Source of the DNA: an uncultured Bacteroidota bacterium
GTDB taxonomy: Bacteria > Bacteroidota > Bacteroidia > Chitinophagales > Chitinophagaceae
Reading direction: 5' to 3'
DNA: 64,000 bases
NCBI GenBank assembly: GCA_903906365.1
Contig: CAIVKC010000041.1
Span: 62,001-126,000 of the forward strand
Positions 1 to 10,654 of this stretch are shown in pieces. A program made the position numbers and the translations under genes. The notes under the pieces are model-generated. The model made no database searches and was not told where the DNA came from. It was given only the letters and a program-made list of their open reading frames with translations. The number at the start of each line of letters is the position of its first letter. The stretch's first letter is position 1.

Positions 1-943
1 CCGGATTGCTGGCACTGGAAGCGACCAGACTGGTAGCCGGGTCCTTTCTGCGCTCCTGCTCATAGCTGATGAAGAAAAAGACTTTGTTGGGGATCAGGGC
101 GCCTCCGAGGTTGGCCCCCCACTGATTATAGTTATAAGTCTGGTGTGGCAGCGTATTTCCGTCCACGTTATACCCCTGCAGGCCGGGGGTCTTGATATAG
201 GTATAGACAGAACCCTTGTACTGGTTGGTACCACTGCGGGTCACCGAGTTGATGCCTGCGCCGGAGAAACCACCCTGACGCACATCGTATGGGGAGACAT
301 TGACCTGGATCTGTTCAATGGCATCCAGGCTGATGGGCTGGGAATTGGTTTGCCCGCCCAGGGTTCCTGACAGACCAAACGCGTTGTTGAAATTGGCGCC
401 GTCTACAGTCAGGTTGTTGTAGGCACTGCTTCTTCCCCCGAAGCTGAGCCCGTTGGCACTGGGGTCCAGCCGGGTGAAATCCTGCAGGGAACGGTTCAGG
501 GTGGGCAGCCTGTCAATCTGCGCCCGGTTAATGACTTCCTGGCTTCCGTTGTGGCCGTTGTTGAAGACCTTGTCCTGCCGGCTGGAAGTAACCACTACTT
601 CGGTAAGCTGCTTGGATTCTGCATTCATGGAAAAGTCCGCTTTGAAAACCTGGCCGAGCAGCAGCACGATATTTTCCTGTTTTTCTTCGGTGTACCCTAC
701 ATAGGTAACCGTAACGGTGTAGGGCCCCCCGATACGCAGGTTGGGCAGGTTGAAACGCCCGTCCTTTCGGGTGGTGGTGGTATAACGGGTACCCGTAGGT
801 ATATGCAGGGCGGCTACAGTGGCACCTGCCAGCCCTGTCTTTCCATCGGAGACGGTTCCCTGGATTTCAGAGGTGGTCTCCTGCGCAACAAGAAAACAAA
901 AACTCATCACGCACAACGATAACAATAACAGTCGCTTAATCAT
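1..943 (-). CDS. TonB-dependent receptor with N-terminal carboxypeptidase-regulatory-like domain (partial, runs off left edge)
   Basis: Reverse strand from ATG at 943 reads MIKRLLLLSLCVMSFCFLVAQETTSEIQGTVSDGKTGLAGATVAALHIPTGTRYTTTTRKDGRFNLPNLRIGGPYTVTVTYVGY..., a signal peptide plus CarboxypepD_reg-like fold, then plug-like sequence. Open to the window edge and missing from the ORF track because it is truncated. Confidence 0.85.
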   Translation of the reverse strand, partial: MIKRLLLLSLCVMSFCFLVAQETTSEIQGTVSDGKTGLAGATVAALHIPTGTRYTTTTRKDGRFNLPNLRIGGPYTVTVTYVGYTEEKQENIVLLLGQVFKADFSMNAESKQLTEVVVTSSRQDKVFNNGHNGSQEVINRAQIDRLPTLNRSLQDFTRLDPSANGLSFGGRSSAYNNLTVDGANFNNAFGLSGTLGGQTNSQPISLDAIEQIQVNVSPYDVRQGGFSGAGINSVTRSGTNQYKGSVYTYIKTPGLQGYNVDGNTLPHQTYNYNQWGANLGGALIPNKVFFFISYEQERRKDPATSLVASSASNP

Positions 944-1207
944 AATCAAAAGGTTTTTGGTTTGCAAAGAAACAATTAATCTCAAGATCAAAATCAGTGA
1001 AAATCATTATGAAATTATGAACACATGGCAGACAGCCGGTACAGACCTGTACGTTGGGAAGCAAAAGGAAATAAGGGGAAATAATTACACGAGAAAATTA
1101 TTTCTTTTATTTCAGCAGTTTAAAATTGGTACGAATAAATTATATAATTAATTACTAATGTTTATTAGTGCAAATCATCAAATCAGGGTCCTGATAAAAA
1201 ATCTCAA

Positions 1208-1717
1208 TTATTTTTTTATATCAAAGGCAGCCAGTATTTTATCCATCTTCTGGTTGCCTTCAAAGGTTGTGATTAGGTTTCCTTTGCTGTCATAGAGGGC
1301 CAGATAGGGCAGATTCCTGATCCGGTAAAATGGCTGAAGTACATATTTTTCGTCCCGGCCCATTTTTATGTTCGGATGATCGGCGATTCGGTAATAATTG
1401 TAGAACTGCTTCATCTCCAAAAAAGGCTGGTAGGTGGCCATTACTATTTCCACCTCTTTGAGTTTATCTATGGATTCAAGCATGTCCTGGGTCTGGTGTT
1501 TGCAATGATCGCATTCCGGGCTGAAATACATGATCAGGGTCCGGTGGTGCTTTTTTAGGTCCTCCTTGGTATAATAAGTTGCGCTGTCCACCTTTAGTAT
1601 CTGAAAGGGTGGTACCGTCGGAAACCGAAGGTAAGGGGCCTGGTCCGGCGGGGTCTGCTGGGCGTGCAGGAACGAACAACTCATCACAAGCAGCAAAAGG
1701 ATACTTACATTTTTCAC
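1208..1717 (-). CDS. Thioredoxin-like (TlpA/redoxin-type) secreted protein
   Basis: MYFSPECDHCKHQTQDML CxxC motif, Sec signal (VSILLLLVMSCSFLHAQ). Likely GTG start at 1717 (MKNVSILLLL...) rather than ATG at 1771. Confidence 0.75.
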   Translation of the reverse strand: MKNVSILLLLVMSCSFLHAQQTPPDQAPYLRFPTVPPFQILKVDSATYYTKEDLKKHHRTLIMYFSPECDHCKHQTQDMLESIDKLKEVEIVMATYQPFLEMKQFYNYYRIADHPNIKMGRDEKYVLQPFYRIRNLPYLALYDSKGNLITTFEGNQKMDKILAAFDIKK

Positions 1718-2076
1718 GGTTACTTTATTTTTAGTGACTGGGTGCTTTGCCGGACCGGCGAGCATGTGCAAAAATAATGAGATTTTATTTGTTTACCGGC
1801 CAACCCCTCCTGGATTGGCATAAAAAAGGCGCGGTGCTGGTGAGATGCCCGGCAAATCTGCAGCCAGGGCCGGCCCGCCCGCTGGCGGAGGGGCGGGGCC
1901 AAGGGGAAGCTATTTAGCGAAAACAGGGAAGACCCCGGCCCCTCCAAGCGGCCCAAAAGATCAGCCGGGGGCTCTAATAACGGCAATTCAGCCTTCAGGG
2001 ATTCCATTTTTGGGTTTGATCTTTGCCGGGTGCCGTTTTTCCATTAGTTTTGCCGCCTTAGAAAAAACACATATTT

Positions 2077-2640
2077 ATGGCAAATACAGCAGATATCAGT
2101 CGCGGCATGATTATAAAACTCGATGGGTCCTTATATTCTGTCATTGAATTTGGTGAAAACAAAACAGCCCGGGCTGCAGCCAAGGTCTGGGCAAAACTAA
2201 AAGGCGTGGACAATTCACGTTCCATCGAAAAAACCTGGAACAGCGGTGACACCATCTATCCGGTAAGGGTGGAGAAAAAGGCCTACCAGTTCCTCTACAA
2301 GGATGACAGCGGATATAATTTCATGGACAATGAGACTTTTGAGCAAATTGCCCTGCAGGAATCCATGGTAGATGCCCCCCAGTTCCTAAAGGATGGCCAG
2401 GAAGTCTCCGTGGCCATCAATACGGAAACCGACCTTCCGATGAGTGTGGAACTGCCCGACAAAATTGTGCTGCTGGTTACTTATTCGGAACCCGGTGTCA
2501 AAGGGGATACAGCCACCCGGACCTTAAAACAGGCTACCGTGGAAACCGGCGCCACCGTCAATGTACCCCTCTTTGTCAATGAAGGGGAAATGATCCGGGT
2601 CAATACCAAGACCGGGGAATACGTGGAAAGAGTGAAATAA
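2077..2640 (+). CDS. efp: Elongation factor P
   Basis: 187 aa MANTADISRGMIIKLDGSLYSVIEF...; full-length EF-P with C-terminal NTKTGEYVERVK. Confidence 0.96.
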   Translation: MANTADISRGMIIKLDGSLYSVIEFGENKTARAAAKVWAKLKGVDNSRSIEKTWNSGDTIYPVRVEKKAYQFLYKDDSGYNFMDNETFEQIALQESMVDAPQFLKDGQEVSVAINTETDLPMSVELPDKIVLLVTYSEPGVKGDTATRTLKQATVETGATVNVPLFVNEGEMIRVNTKTGEYVERVK

Positions 2641-2683
2641 ATGCGCCCCAAAGGGCTTTATGGAGCCAAAATGCCCAAATTAC

Positions 2684-2714
2684 CCGGGCCCGGACTTTTT
2701 CGGGCCTTTTTTTT
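2684..2714 (+). terminator. Rho-independent terminator after efp
   Basis: GGCCCG-N8-CGGGCC stem (2687-2692 / 2701-2706) followed by a run of eight T. Confidence 0.75.
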
Positions 2715-2812
2715 GGGATGCCTCTTTGTCTCAAAGAGAATAAATCTAATAAATGGCAGTTCAGGTTTTTTCTTATCTTAGCCGCCCATTCACTAACTGT
2801 AAATTCATCAAT

Positions 2813-3295
2813 ATGGATTTTAAACAGATTCAGGAACTGATCAAAATGATCAATAAGTCGAACATTGGGGAAGTGACCATTGAAGAGAAAGGTTTCAGGC
2901 TGACCATCAAACAAAAAGAAGAACCTGTTCAACAGGTCATAGCGGGGACCATGCCTACCCAGCAGGCACCCCAGTTCATACAGGCACCGGCAAGTATGCC
3001 CGCACCCGCTGCCCAGCCTGAAAAACCCAAGGCTGCAGAACCGGCCGCAAGCAACCTGGTTACCATCAAAAGCCCCATGATTGGCACATTCTACCGCAGC
3101 TCCTCTCCCGACAAACCTCCCTTCATCTCTGTGGGGGATGAGGTGGAAACCGGCAAAGTGGTCTGCATTATCGAGGCCATGAAACTTTTCAACGAAATTG
3201 AAAGTGAAATCAAGGGCAAAGTTGTAAAGGTGCTCGTTGAAGATGCCTCTCCCGTAGAATACGACCAGCCCCTGTTCCTGGTAGAACCATTTTAA
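2813..3295 (+). CDS. accB: Acetyl-CoA carboxylase biotin carboxyl carrier protein
   Basis: MDFKQIQELIKMINKSNIGEVTIEEKG... Pro/Ala linker, VVCIIEAMKLFNEIE biotinylation motif; upstream of accC. Confidence 0.95.
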   Translation: MDFKQIQELIKMINKSNIGEVTIEEKGFRLTIKQKEEPVQQVIAGTMPTQQAPQFIQAPASMPAPAAQPEKPKAAEPAASNLVTIKSPMIGTFYRSSSPDKPPFISVGDEVETGKVVCIIEAMKLFNEIESEIKGKVVKVLVEDASPVEYDQPLFLVEPF

Positions 3296-3380
3296 CCTCC
3301 AAATATGGAAATTTGAAAAATGTGAAAATGTATAAATCCTTCATTTCCACATAATAAATCATTTTATCCAGAATATTTTA

Positions 3381-4724
3381 GTGTCTATGTTCAAGAAAAT
3401 ATTAATCGCCAATCGAGGAGAAATAGCCCTTCGGGTCATTAGGACCTGTCGGGAAATGGGCATCAAAACGGTGGCCGTCTATTCCACGGCCGATAAAGAC
3501 AGCCTGCACGTAAAATTCGCCGATGAAGCGGTCTGTATTGGAAAACCGGCCAGTGCGGATTCTTACCTGAATATTCCCCATATCATGGCTGCCGTAGAAA
3601 TCACCAATGCAGATGCCGTGCATCCGGGCTATGGATTTCTGGCCGAAAATGCCCGGTTTGCTGAAATATGCGGCGAACACGGCATAAAATTCATCGGACC
3701 CACCCCCTCCATGATCAATTCCATGGGAGACAAGATCACCGCCAAGGAAACCATGATTAAGGCGGGCGTCCCTGTAGTGCCAGGGGGAGAGGGGCTCTTG
3801 GAAAGCCTGGACCATGCTAAGGGCATGGCCCGTGAAATCGGCTACCCCATCATCTTAAAAGCGACTGCAGGCGGCGGGGGCAAAGGCATGCGGGTGGTTT
3901 GGGAAGAGGCCGATATGGAAAAGGCCTTTCACAATGCCAAGGCGGAAGCAGCCGCCTCCTTCAAAAATGACGGCATCTATATTGAGAAATTTGTAGAAGA
4001 ACCCAGGCATATAGAAATTCAGATTGCCGGTGACCAGTACGGCAGGGTATCCCACCTGAGTGAAAGGGATTGCTCCATACAGCGCCGCCACCAGAAGCTC
4101 GTGGAGGAATCACCCTCTCCTTTTATGACGGATGATCTCCGGCGCCGTATGGGAGAGGCCGCTATCAAGGCCGCCTCCGCGATCAATTATGAAAGTGTGG
4201 GTACCATCGAATTCCTGGTGGATAAACACCGCAATTTCTATTTCATGGAAATGAATACACGCATCCAGGTAGAGCATTGCGTGACCGAAGAAGTCGTCAA
4301 CTTTGACCTGATTAAGGAGCAGATCAAGATTGCGGCGGGCGAACCCATCAGCGGACTGAATTACGAGCCGCAGATGTATGCCATCGAATGCCGGATCAAT
4401 GCCGAGGATCCCTACAACGATTTCCGCCCATCTCCCGGCAAAATAACCACCCTGCACCAGCCGGGTGGTCATGGCATAAGGGTGGATTCCCATGCCTACG
4501 CAGGGTATACCATTCCCCCCTATTATGATTCCCTGATTGCCAAAATAATTGCCGTGGCCCGCACCCGGGAAGAGGCAATCAATACCATGCACCGGTCCCT
4601 TACCGAATACGTGATTGAGGGCATAAAAACTACCATACCCTTCCATCTCCAGCTGATGAAGGACGAGCGTTTCCGCAGCGGGGATTTCAATACCAAGTTC
4701 CTGGAAGGGTTCACCATGATCTGA
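3381..4724 (+). CDS. accC: Acetyl-CoA carboxylase biotin carboxylase subunit
   Basis: [25 protein letters not shown]..., [11 protein letters not shown]-grasp motif, [10 protein letters not shown]; 447 aa. Confidence 0.96.
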   Translation: MSMFKKILIANRGEIALRVIRTCREMGIKTVAVYSTADKDSLHVKFADEAVCIGKPASADSYLNIPHIMAAVEITNADAVHPGYGFLAENARFAEICGEHGIKFIGPTPSMINSMGDKITAKETMIKAGVPVVPGGEGLLESLDHAKGMAREIGYPIILKATAGGGGKGMRVVWEEADMEKAFHNAKAEAAASFKNDGIYIEKFVEEPRHIEIQIAGDQYGRVSHLSERDCSIQRRHQKLVEESPSPFMTDDLRRRMGEAAIKAASAINYESVGTIEFLVDKHRNFYFMEMNTRIQVEHCVTEEVVNFDLIKEQIKIAAGEPISGLNYEPQMYAIECRINAEDPYNDFRPSPGKITTLHQPGGHGIRVDSHAYAGYTIPPYYDSLIAKIIAVARTREEAINTMHRSLTEYVIEGIKTTIPFHLQLMKDERFRSGDFNTKFLEGFTMI

Positions 4725-4752
4725 TTGGGGCCACTCTAGGATTAGGCAACCA

Positions 4753-5982
4753 TCAGGGGGCAAACCGTGCCGCCATTTGCTCCATGGAAATGCTTTCGGG
4801 GAAAAAAGAGACCAGTCTTTCAATGACGCCCTCCACCAGCGCGTCGGGGCAGGAGGCCCCGGAGGTAATAAGCACCCGCAAAGGCCGGACTGAAGGGAGG
4901 AACCCTTCCGTGAGCCTTTCCTGGCGGGCATGAAAGTCATAGTGGAGCACCTCCCTGCCGGAGATTATCTTTTCGCCGGAATTTATAAAATAGGTAGGAA
5001 GCCTGGCCTCACACAATTCCACCAGGTGTGAGGTATTGGATGAATTGTACCCTCCCACCACCAGGGCAAGCGCTGCCGGAATCTCCAGTAACCCCTGAAC
5101 GGCAGTCTGGTTATCGTTGGTGGCGTAGCAGAGGGTATCCCTGGTATCAGCAAAATAGCTTTCCTCTCCCGGGCCCACTGGCCCGAAATGATCCAACATG
5201 GTCTTTTTCAGGAAATCTGCGATGGCCTGGGTTTCACTGGCCAGCATGGTCGTCTGGTTAACCACGCCGATACGCCCGAGGTCCCGCCGCGGGTCAAATC
5301 CGGGGCTAAACTGACCCTTGAACACCTCGGAAAAAGTAGCCGGGTCTTTTTGACCCCGAATATAGGCTGCCAGTTCGGCGGCCTGTTCCAGGTCACGCAC
5401 TATGATGGTCGGGGCGCCCCATGAAGCATGGGAAAAGGTGGCCCGGGTTTCCTCATGTCCCGGCTTACCGTGCACCACCACCGTATAATTTTTTTGGGCC
5501 AGTTGCTGGGAACGGTTCCACACTTTTTCCACGAAGGGGCAGGTGGTATTGTATTTTTCGGTCTGAATCCCGCGTGTTTTGAGTTTTTCCTCTATGTCCA
5601 GGGTGGTTCCAAAAGCCGGAATTATAACGATGTCCTCGGCGGTGAGCTCCTCAAAGGAAATGAGCTGCTTGCCGGATGTATCCTGCAGGAAGGTAACCCC
5701 CCTTTCCAGCAGGTCTGCATTTACCTGGGGGTTATGAATCATTTCACTGAGCAGGAAGATCCGCCTGCCAGGATTTTCCTCGATGGTACGAAAGGAAATG
5801 TCAATGGCATTTTCTACCCCGTAACAAAACCCGAAATGACGGGCCAAATAAATTTGCAAAACGCCAAAATCAAGCAGGGTGGGAGAGAAATCCTTTTTCA
5901 TTTTATCTTCCTGCCTGCGCCGGTTCTTCACGGCGCTGATCAGCGGGCTGCGATAGATGATCGGAACATTAAAGGTCTTCAT
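4753..5982 (-). CDS. ispH: 4-hydroxy-3-methylbut-2-enyl diphosphate reductase
   Basis: LARHFGFCYGVENAIDISF, NTTCPFVEKVW, GYNSSNTSHL motifs. Start chosen at MKTFNVPIIYRSPLI (5982); longer ORF to 6228 not supported. Confidence 0.93.
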   Translation of the reverse strand: MKTFNVPIIYRSPLISAVKNRRRQEDKMKKDFSPTLLDFGVLQIYLARHFGFCYGVENAIDISFRTIEENPGRRIFLLSEMIHNPQVNADLLERGVTFLQDTSGKQLISFEELTAEDIVIIPAFGTTLDIEEKLKTRGIQTEKYNTTCPFVEKVWNRSQQLAQKNYTVVVHGKPGHEETRATFSHASWGAPTIIVRDLEQAAELAAYIRGQKDPATFSEVFKGQFSPGFDPRRDLGRIGVVNQTTMLASETQAIADFLKKTMLDHFGPVGPGEESYFADTRDTLCYATNDNQTAVQGLLEIPAALALVVGGYNSSNTSHLVELCEARLPTYFINSGEKIISGREVLHYDFHARQERLTEGFLPSVRPLRVLITSGASCPDALVEGVIERLVSFFPESISMEQMAARFAP

Positions 5983-6120
5983 GTATTTATCATTAGGCCC
6001 GCGCTCCCCGGACTGCCATGGGTTGGAGACAGGACCCGGGACGGGAGGCAAAGTTAGGGCTTTGGAGGTTTTGGCAAACAGAATAAATCCTATCTTACTG
6101 CCCTTAAGTCGATACCATTT

Positions 6121-7395
6121 ATGAGTACAGCATTTACAGCCGCCCACTGGAGCAGCCAGTCCAATATTTACGAAGTCAATTTGCGTCAGTATACGCAGGA
6201 GGGCACTTTTCGGGCCTTTGAAGGGCATCTGCCCAGGTTGCGCGACATGGGCATTGAAATATTGTGGTTCATGCCGGTCACCCCCATCAGCCTGGAAAAA
6301 AGAAAGGGCTCACTCGGCAGCTATTATGCATGTTCCGATTACTGCGCCGTCAATCCAGAATTTGGAAGTATGGAGGATTTCCGGAGCCTCGTCAGCCAGG
6401 CCCACCAACTGGGTTTCCGGGTCATCATTGACTGGGTGGCCAACCATACCGGATGGGACCACCACTGGACCAGGGAACATCCGGAATATTATGCCAGGGA
6501 CCCTTGGGGTAACTTCACCGAGCGCAACGGATGGGATGATGTCATTGACCTGGATTTCGGCAATTCCGAAATGCGGACCGCCCTGATCGATGCCATGCAA
6601 TTTTGGATCACCACCTGCGATATAGATGGTTTCCGTTGCGATATGGCCCATCTGGTGCCGCTGGATTTCTGGATACAGGCAAGAAGCACCCTGCAGGCCC
6701 CCCGGGAACTGTTCTGGCTGGCAGAATGTGAGGAAATCAGCTACCACCAGGCCTTTGATGCTACCTATACCTGGAAGTGGATGCATCAGACAGAGGCATT
6801 TTGCAGGCAGCAGGCCGGCCTTGGTTCCCTCTGGGATACCTTAAAGCAATACGACAGCGCATTTCCCCCCGATGCCCTCCGGGCCTATTACACCTCCAAC
6901 CACGACGAAAACAGCTGGAACGGCACCGAGTATGAAAAATACGGCGCGCAGGCAGCCTGCCTGGCGGTCTTCAGCTGTTTGTGGAACGGGTTGCCGCTCA
7001 TTTACAGCGGTCAGGAACTGCCCAACTACAAACGCCTTCAGTTTTTTGACCGGGATCCCATCCAATGGACCGGGCACTGCGCTTTGCACGGTTTTTATAA
7101 GGGGCTGCTGGCGCTTCGAAGAAGGAATCCGGCCCTGAGGTCCGGTGATATTCAGGTGAGGACCTATCCCCTGCAGACCACTGCGCCCGAGCAAGTGTTT
7201 TCCTTCTGCAGGCAAAACGGGGAACATACCGTGATCGTCCTGCTGAATTTTTCCGCCGGACCCCTGTCTGCAGGGATCCTGGACGGGCAGTGGGGGGGTA
7301 TCTACAGCAATGCAATGAACGGCCAACAGACCCGCTGGGTGCCGGGACAGGTCGTTGAACTGGATGCCCATGGCTATCTCATACTGGAAAAATAA
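6121..7395 (+). CDS. Alpha-amylase family (GH13) glycosidase
   Basis: VIIDWVANHTGWDH, GFRCDMAHLVP, TSNHDENSW: GH13 conserved regions. Confidence 0.92.
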   Translation: MSTAFTAAHWSSQSNIYEVNLRQYTQEGTFRAFEGHLPRLRDMGIEILWFMPVTPISLEKRKGSLGSYYACSDYCAVNPEFGSMEDFRSLVSQAHQLGFRVIIDWVANHTGWDHHWTREHPEYYARDPWGNFTERNGWDDVIDLDFGNSEMRTALIDAMQFWITTCDIDGFRCDMAHLVPLDFWIQARSTLQAPRELFWLAECEEISYHQAFDATYTWKWMHQTEAFCRQQAGLGSLWDTLKQYDSAFPPDALRAYYTSNHDENSWNGTEYEKYGAQAACLAVFSCLWNGLPLIYSGQELPNYKRLQFFDRDPIQWTGHCALHGFYKGLLALRRRNPALRSGDIQVRTYPLQTTAPEQVFSFCRQNGEHTVIVLLNFSAGPLSAGILDGQWGGIYSNAMNGQQTRWVPGQVVELDAHGYLILEK

Positions 7396-7399
7396 AATA

Positions 7400-7434
7400 A
7401 GAAGCCGGCTCATTGCAACCATGAGCCGGCTTCT
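7400..7434. terminator. Bidirectional hairpin between convergent amylase and htrA-like genes
   Basis: Perfect 14-bp stem AGAAGCCGGCTCAT / ATGAGCCGGCTTCT with 7-nt loop, in the 60-bp gap between convergent genes. Confidence 0.75.
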
Positions 7435-7457
7435 ATTATATGATAAACCGGGTCTGC

Positions 7458-8966
7458 TTATTCGTTGGAGTTAAGCAGCAGCGGGTAAGTAAATGCCCCT
7501 TCATAACCGGGATATACACCTTCCAGCTTTATGGATGAGCCTGCGTTGCTTTCCAGTATTTTCTTAAATTCTTCCACAGTGGCTACGTCCTTTCCGTTGG
7601 CCTTTAGGATGATGAATCCATCCTCCATCCTGGTCTTGCTGAAGAGACCTTTTTCAGCAATGGACTTCACCACCACGCCTCCTTTTACACCCAGGGTGCC
7701 TGCATCCTTTTTGGAAAGGGTCTGCAGATCGGCACCCAGCCGGTCAATCACGGAATTTTTGACGATTTCGGTGGTACCTGTATTGTTGCGCAGGGTAACC
7801 GGTACAGTATATTCTTTTCCGTCCCTTTTATAAGTGACACTGATTTTATCACCGGGCCGGTAGGTGGCAATCTGGCCCACCATTTCAGCGGCACTGTTCA
7901 GGGTCACCCCGTTGAGTTTGGTGATGATATCCCCTCTTTTGAGGCCGGCCTGGGCCGCGGCCCCTTCGGTGGGCACATCCCTGACATATACCCCTTCCCC
8001 GTCCTTAATGCCTTCCTGTTTCTTGATGTCCTCGCTCATGTTATCGGGGGCATAATTGATCCCCAGGTAGGCCCTCTGGGCCGTTCCGTATTTCATCAGG
8101 TCACTGACGACCTTCTTGACGATATTGACCGGAATGGTGAAGGAATATCCGGCATAAGAGCCGGTGGGGGAGGCAATGGCAGAATTGATCCCGATCAGCC
8201 TGCCGTCGGTACTGATGAGGGGGCCACCGCTGTTGCCGGGATTTACCGCAGCATCAGTCTGGATAAATGATTCAATGGGGGTGGTACTCTGGCGCCGGTT
8301 GATGTCCAGGGTCCGTCCCTTGGCGCTGACGATACCTGCCGTTACGGTAGTTTCCAGGGTAAGGGGATATCCCACAGCCAGCACCCATTGGCCCACTTTT
8401 ACCTCATCTGAATTGGCATAAAGCAGGAAAGGCAGGCCCTTGGCATCAATTTTCACAACGGCCAGGTCACTGCTCGGATCGGTTCCGATGACCCTGGCTT
8501 TGAATGATTTTTTATTACTTAAAGTAACCGTGAGTTCATCGGCGCCATCCACCACATGGTTGTTGGTCACAATATATCCGTCTTCACTGATGATAACCCC
8601 TGATCCTGAAGCCATTTCCGGCATGGAGCGCGAACGGTCCCCGAAGAAATCATCGGGATCTATGCCAAAAAGGTCGGAAAAGGGATTCCTTTTTGGCAGG
8701 TTATTGCTGACCGTGCGGGCGATCTTTGTTTTAATATGCACCGTGGCCGGTATGGCAGCGCTGGCCGCATCCGTGAAATCCACCGGGCCGCCGGATCCGA
8801 ATTTCTGGCCTTCAAAGAATTTTGCGTAATTGACAGGAATGCCTTTACTGCTGTCCTGGGAATACGAGTAGGTCCCGGGAGTACCCAAATGGGTATAACC
8901 CCACATGGTAGCCAGTGCGGTAGAAGCACTGAGGAACACAACTGTTACTATTTGTTTTGCTTTCAT
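7458..8966 (-). CDS. Do/DegP-family periplasmic serine protease with PDZ domains
   Basis: GSGVIISEDGYIVTNNHVVDGA, DAAVNPGNSGGPLIS catalytic Ser motif, two PDZ-like regions. Confidence 0.93.
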   Translation of the reverse strand: MKAKQIVTVVFLSASTALATMWGYTHLGTPGTYSYSQDSSKGIPVNYAKFFEGQKFGSGGPVDFTDAASAAIPATVHIKTKIARTVSNNLPKRNPFSDLFGIDPDDFFGDRSRSMPEMASGSGVIISEDGYIVTNNHVVDGADELTVTLSNKKSFKARVIGTDPSSDLAVVKIDAKGLPFLLYANSDEVKVGQWVLAVGYPLTLETTVTAGIVSAKGRTLDINRRQSTTPIESFIQTDAAVNPGNSGGPLISTDGRLIGINSAIASPTGSYAGYSFTIPVNIVKKVVSDLMKYGTAQRAYLGINYAPDNMSEDIKKQEGIKDGEGVYVRDVPTEGAAAQAGLKRGDIITKLNGVTLNSAAEMVGQIATYRPGDKISVTYKRDGKEYTVPVTLRNNTGTTEIVKNSVIDRLGADLQTLSKKDAGTLGVKGGVVVKSIAEKGLFSKTRMEDGFIILKANGKDVATVEEFKKILESNAGSSIKLEGVYPGYEGAFTYPLLLNSNE

Positions 8967-9151
8967 GTTACATTGAAATTTAATGAATCTATACTTTCAA
9001 ATTATATGCCTAATCGACAACAAATTAACGCCAAGCCTCCCTATTTGGTTATTCAGGCCCTTGAGTTTAACAAATAATTTACTAAGGCCTTCGTAGATGG
9101 TGTTATCAAATTTACAAAAAGAAATTTTTACAGTCAACACCTGTCAAACAT

Positions 9152-10150
9152 TCATAATTCCAGTAAAAATTGCAGGGTGTCTACCCCGTCGGCATAGTCC
9201 CCCAGGGCTGGTTTTTGGGCCCCCCCGAAGGGCGTATACCCCCTTCCCACGATACACTGAAGTTCCGGATTATTTTCCAGCATCCGGGCCACAGCCTCTT
9301 GGTTACCGTAATATTCGTAATGTAAAACACTGATGGGCGAAAAAAAGGAGGGGTGCTCCATGAGCAGCACCGATCCGTTGGTCATATAGTAGCCCTTATT
9401 GAGGATGGCAAGGGATAACTGGTAATCGTAGTTGTTTTTGTACTTATTGTTATCAGCCAGGAAAGCGTACCTGTTGAAAGTGTCCAGCAGGGGAACGAAA
9501 TCATAGTTCAGGGGCACGTATATTTTGGTTACGTTCCGGCAGCCAAGCCCATAATAAAGGTATACGTCATCGGCCAGTTTTTCCAGGTCCTCCCGAGACT
9601 CCGTACCGTCCAGGACAGCTACCGAAGTCCGGTTGCTGCGGATAATATGGGGATACTTTCCGAAATAGTATTCAAAATAACGGGCAGCATTGTTGGACCC
9701 GGTGGCAATATAGGCGTCACAGCCCTTGAGCATGTCGGCAAAAGCAATCTGGTCTTCCTGTTGGGGAATCCTCGCCGACAGCCAGGCAGCCAGGTGCCTG
9801 GGCAGCACGGAGTCTTTGGAAGAGGGTTTCAGGGTCTGGCGGTGACCAGTGATGAATGCGCACAGCATGTCATGGAAACCCACCAGCGGCAGATTGCCGG
9901 CCAGTACAATGCCCAGGTTTTTAGGCCGGCTGTTTTCCAGGGGTACCAGGTATTTTTCCAACCAGGCCTCCAGCCGCTCCCGGTCCAGGAATTGGGTGGC
10001 AATGCTGGAGGCTGATTTTTCAATAAACTCAGGGATAAACCATGGATTTTCCAGAAAGGCCCGGTGCTTTGCGGCCTGCCATTCCGGGTGGTCAGACAAC
10101 ATATAATTTCCCAAATCAGTTAATAATTCAATCCGTTGTTTTAAATTCAT
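9152..10150 (-). CDS. Acyl-CoA reductase (LuxC-like)
   Basis: 332 aa; LGIVLAGNLPLVGFHDMLCAFITGHRQTLKPSSKD and SNRTSVAVLDGTES resemble LuxC/acyl-CoA reductase. Confidence 0.75.
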   Translation of the reverse strand: MNLKQRIELLTDLGNYMLSDHPEWQAAKHRAFLENPWFIPEFIEKSASSIATQFLDRERLEAWLEKYLVPLENSRPKNLGIVLAGNLPLVGFHDMLCAFITGHRQTLKPSSKDSVLPRHLAAWLSARIPQQEDQIAFADMLKGCDAYIATGSNNAARYFEYYFGKYPHIIRSNRTSVAVLDGTESREDLEKLADDVYLYYGLGCRNVTKIYVPLNYDFVPLLDTFNRYAFLADNNKYKNNYDYQLSLAILNKGYYMTNGSVLLMEHPSFFSPISVLHYEYYGNQEAVARMLENNPELQCIVGRGYTPFGGAQKPALGDYADGVDTLQFLLEL

Positions 10151-10210
10151 AAATCCATTTATATTTGGGTCACAAAAATAACTCTATTCATCCCCTAATT
10201 TTGAATTTCT

Positions 10211-10558
10211 ATGGCAATTAAAATAACAGAAGAGTGTATTAACTGCGGAGCCTGTGAGCCAGAATGTCCCAACAACGCTATTTATGAAGGTGGCGTAGAG
10301 TGGGCCATTGCTGACGGAACGACCGTAAAAGGCCAATTCACCCTGATGGACGGAACCGTGGTGGATGCCGACCATCGCAATGCTCCCATAAGCGTCGACA
10401 CCTACTATATAACACCCAATAAATGCACGGAATGTCAGGGTTTTCATGAGGAGCCCCAGTGTGCGGCGGTTTGCCCGGTTGATTGCTGCGTACCGGATGA
10501 AATGTACCGGGAAACAGTGGAAGATCTGCTGGCCAAGAAGGCAAAAATGCATATATAG
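10211..10558 (+). CDS. 2x[4Fe-4S] ferredoxin
   Basis: ITEECINCGACEPECPNNAIYEG ... NKCTECQGFHEEPQCAAVCPVDCC cysteine motifs. Confidence 0.9.
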   Translation: MAIKITEECINCGACEPECPNNAIYEGGVEWAIADGTTVKGQFTLMDGTVVDADHRNAPISVDTYYITPNKCTECQGFHEEPQCAAVCPVDCCVPDEMYRETVEDLLAKKAKMHI

Positions 10559-10654
10559 CCAAGTTTCCGCGCCCCGGATCCCTGCCGATATGTCAATCGT
10601 ATATAATAAGATCGATCTTCCTCCGTTTAATCGTTTTATCTGAGACGTTTAGTT

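Noticed and set aside
4110-4940. 276-aa minus-strand ORF opposite accC
   Set aside because: Antisense shadow of strongly conserved accC; no recognisable protein features.
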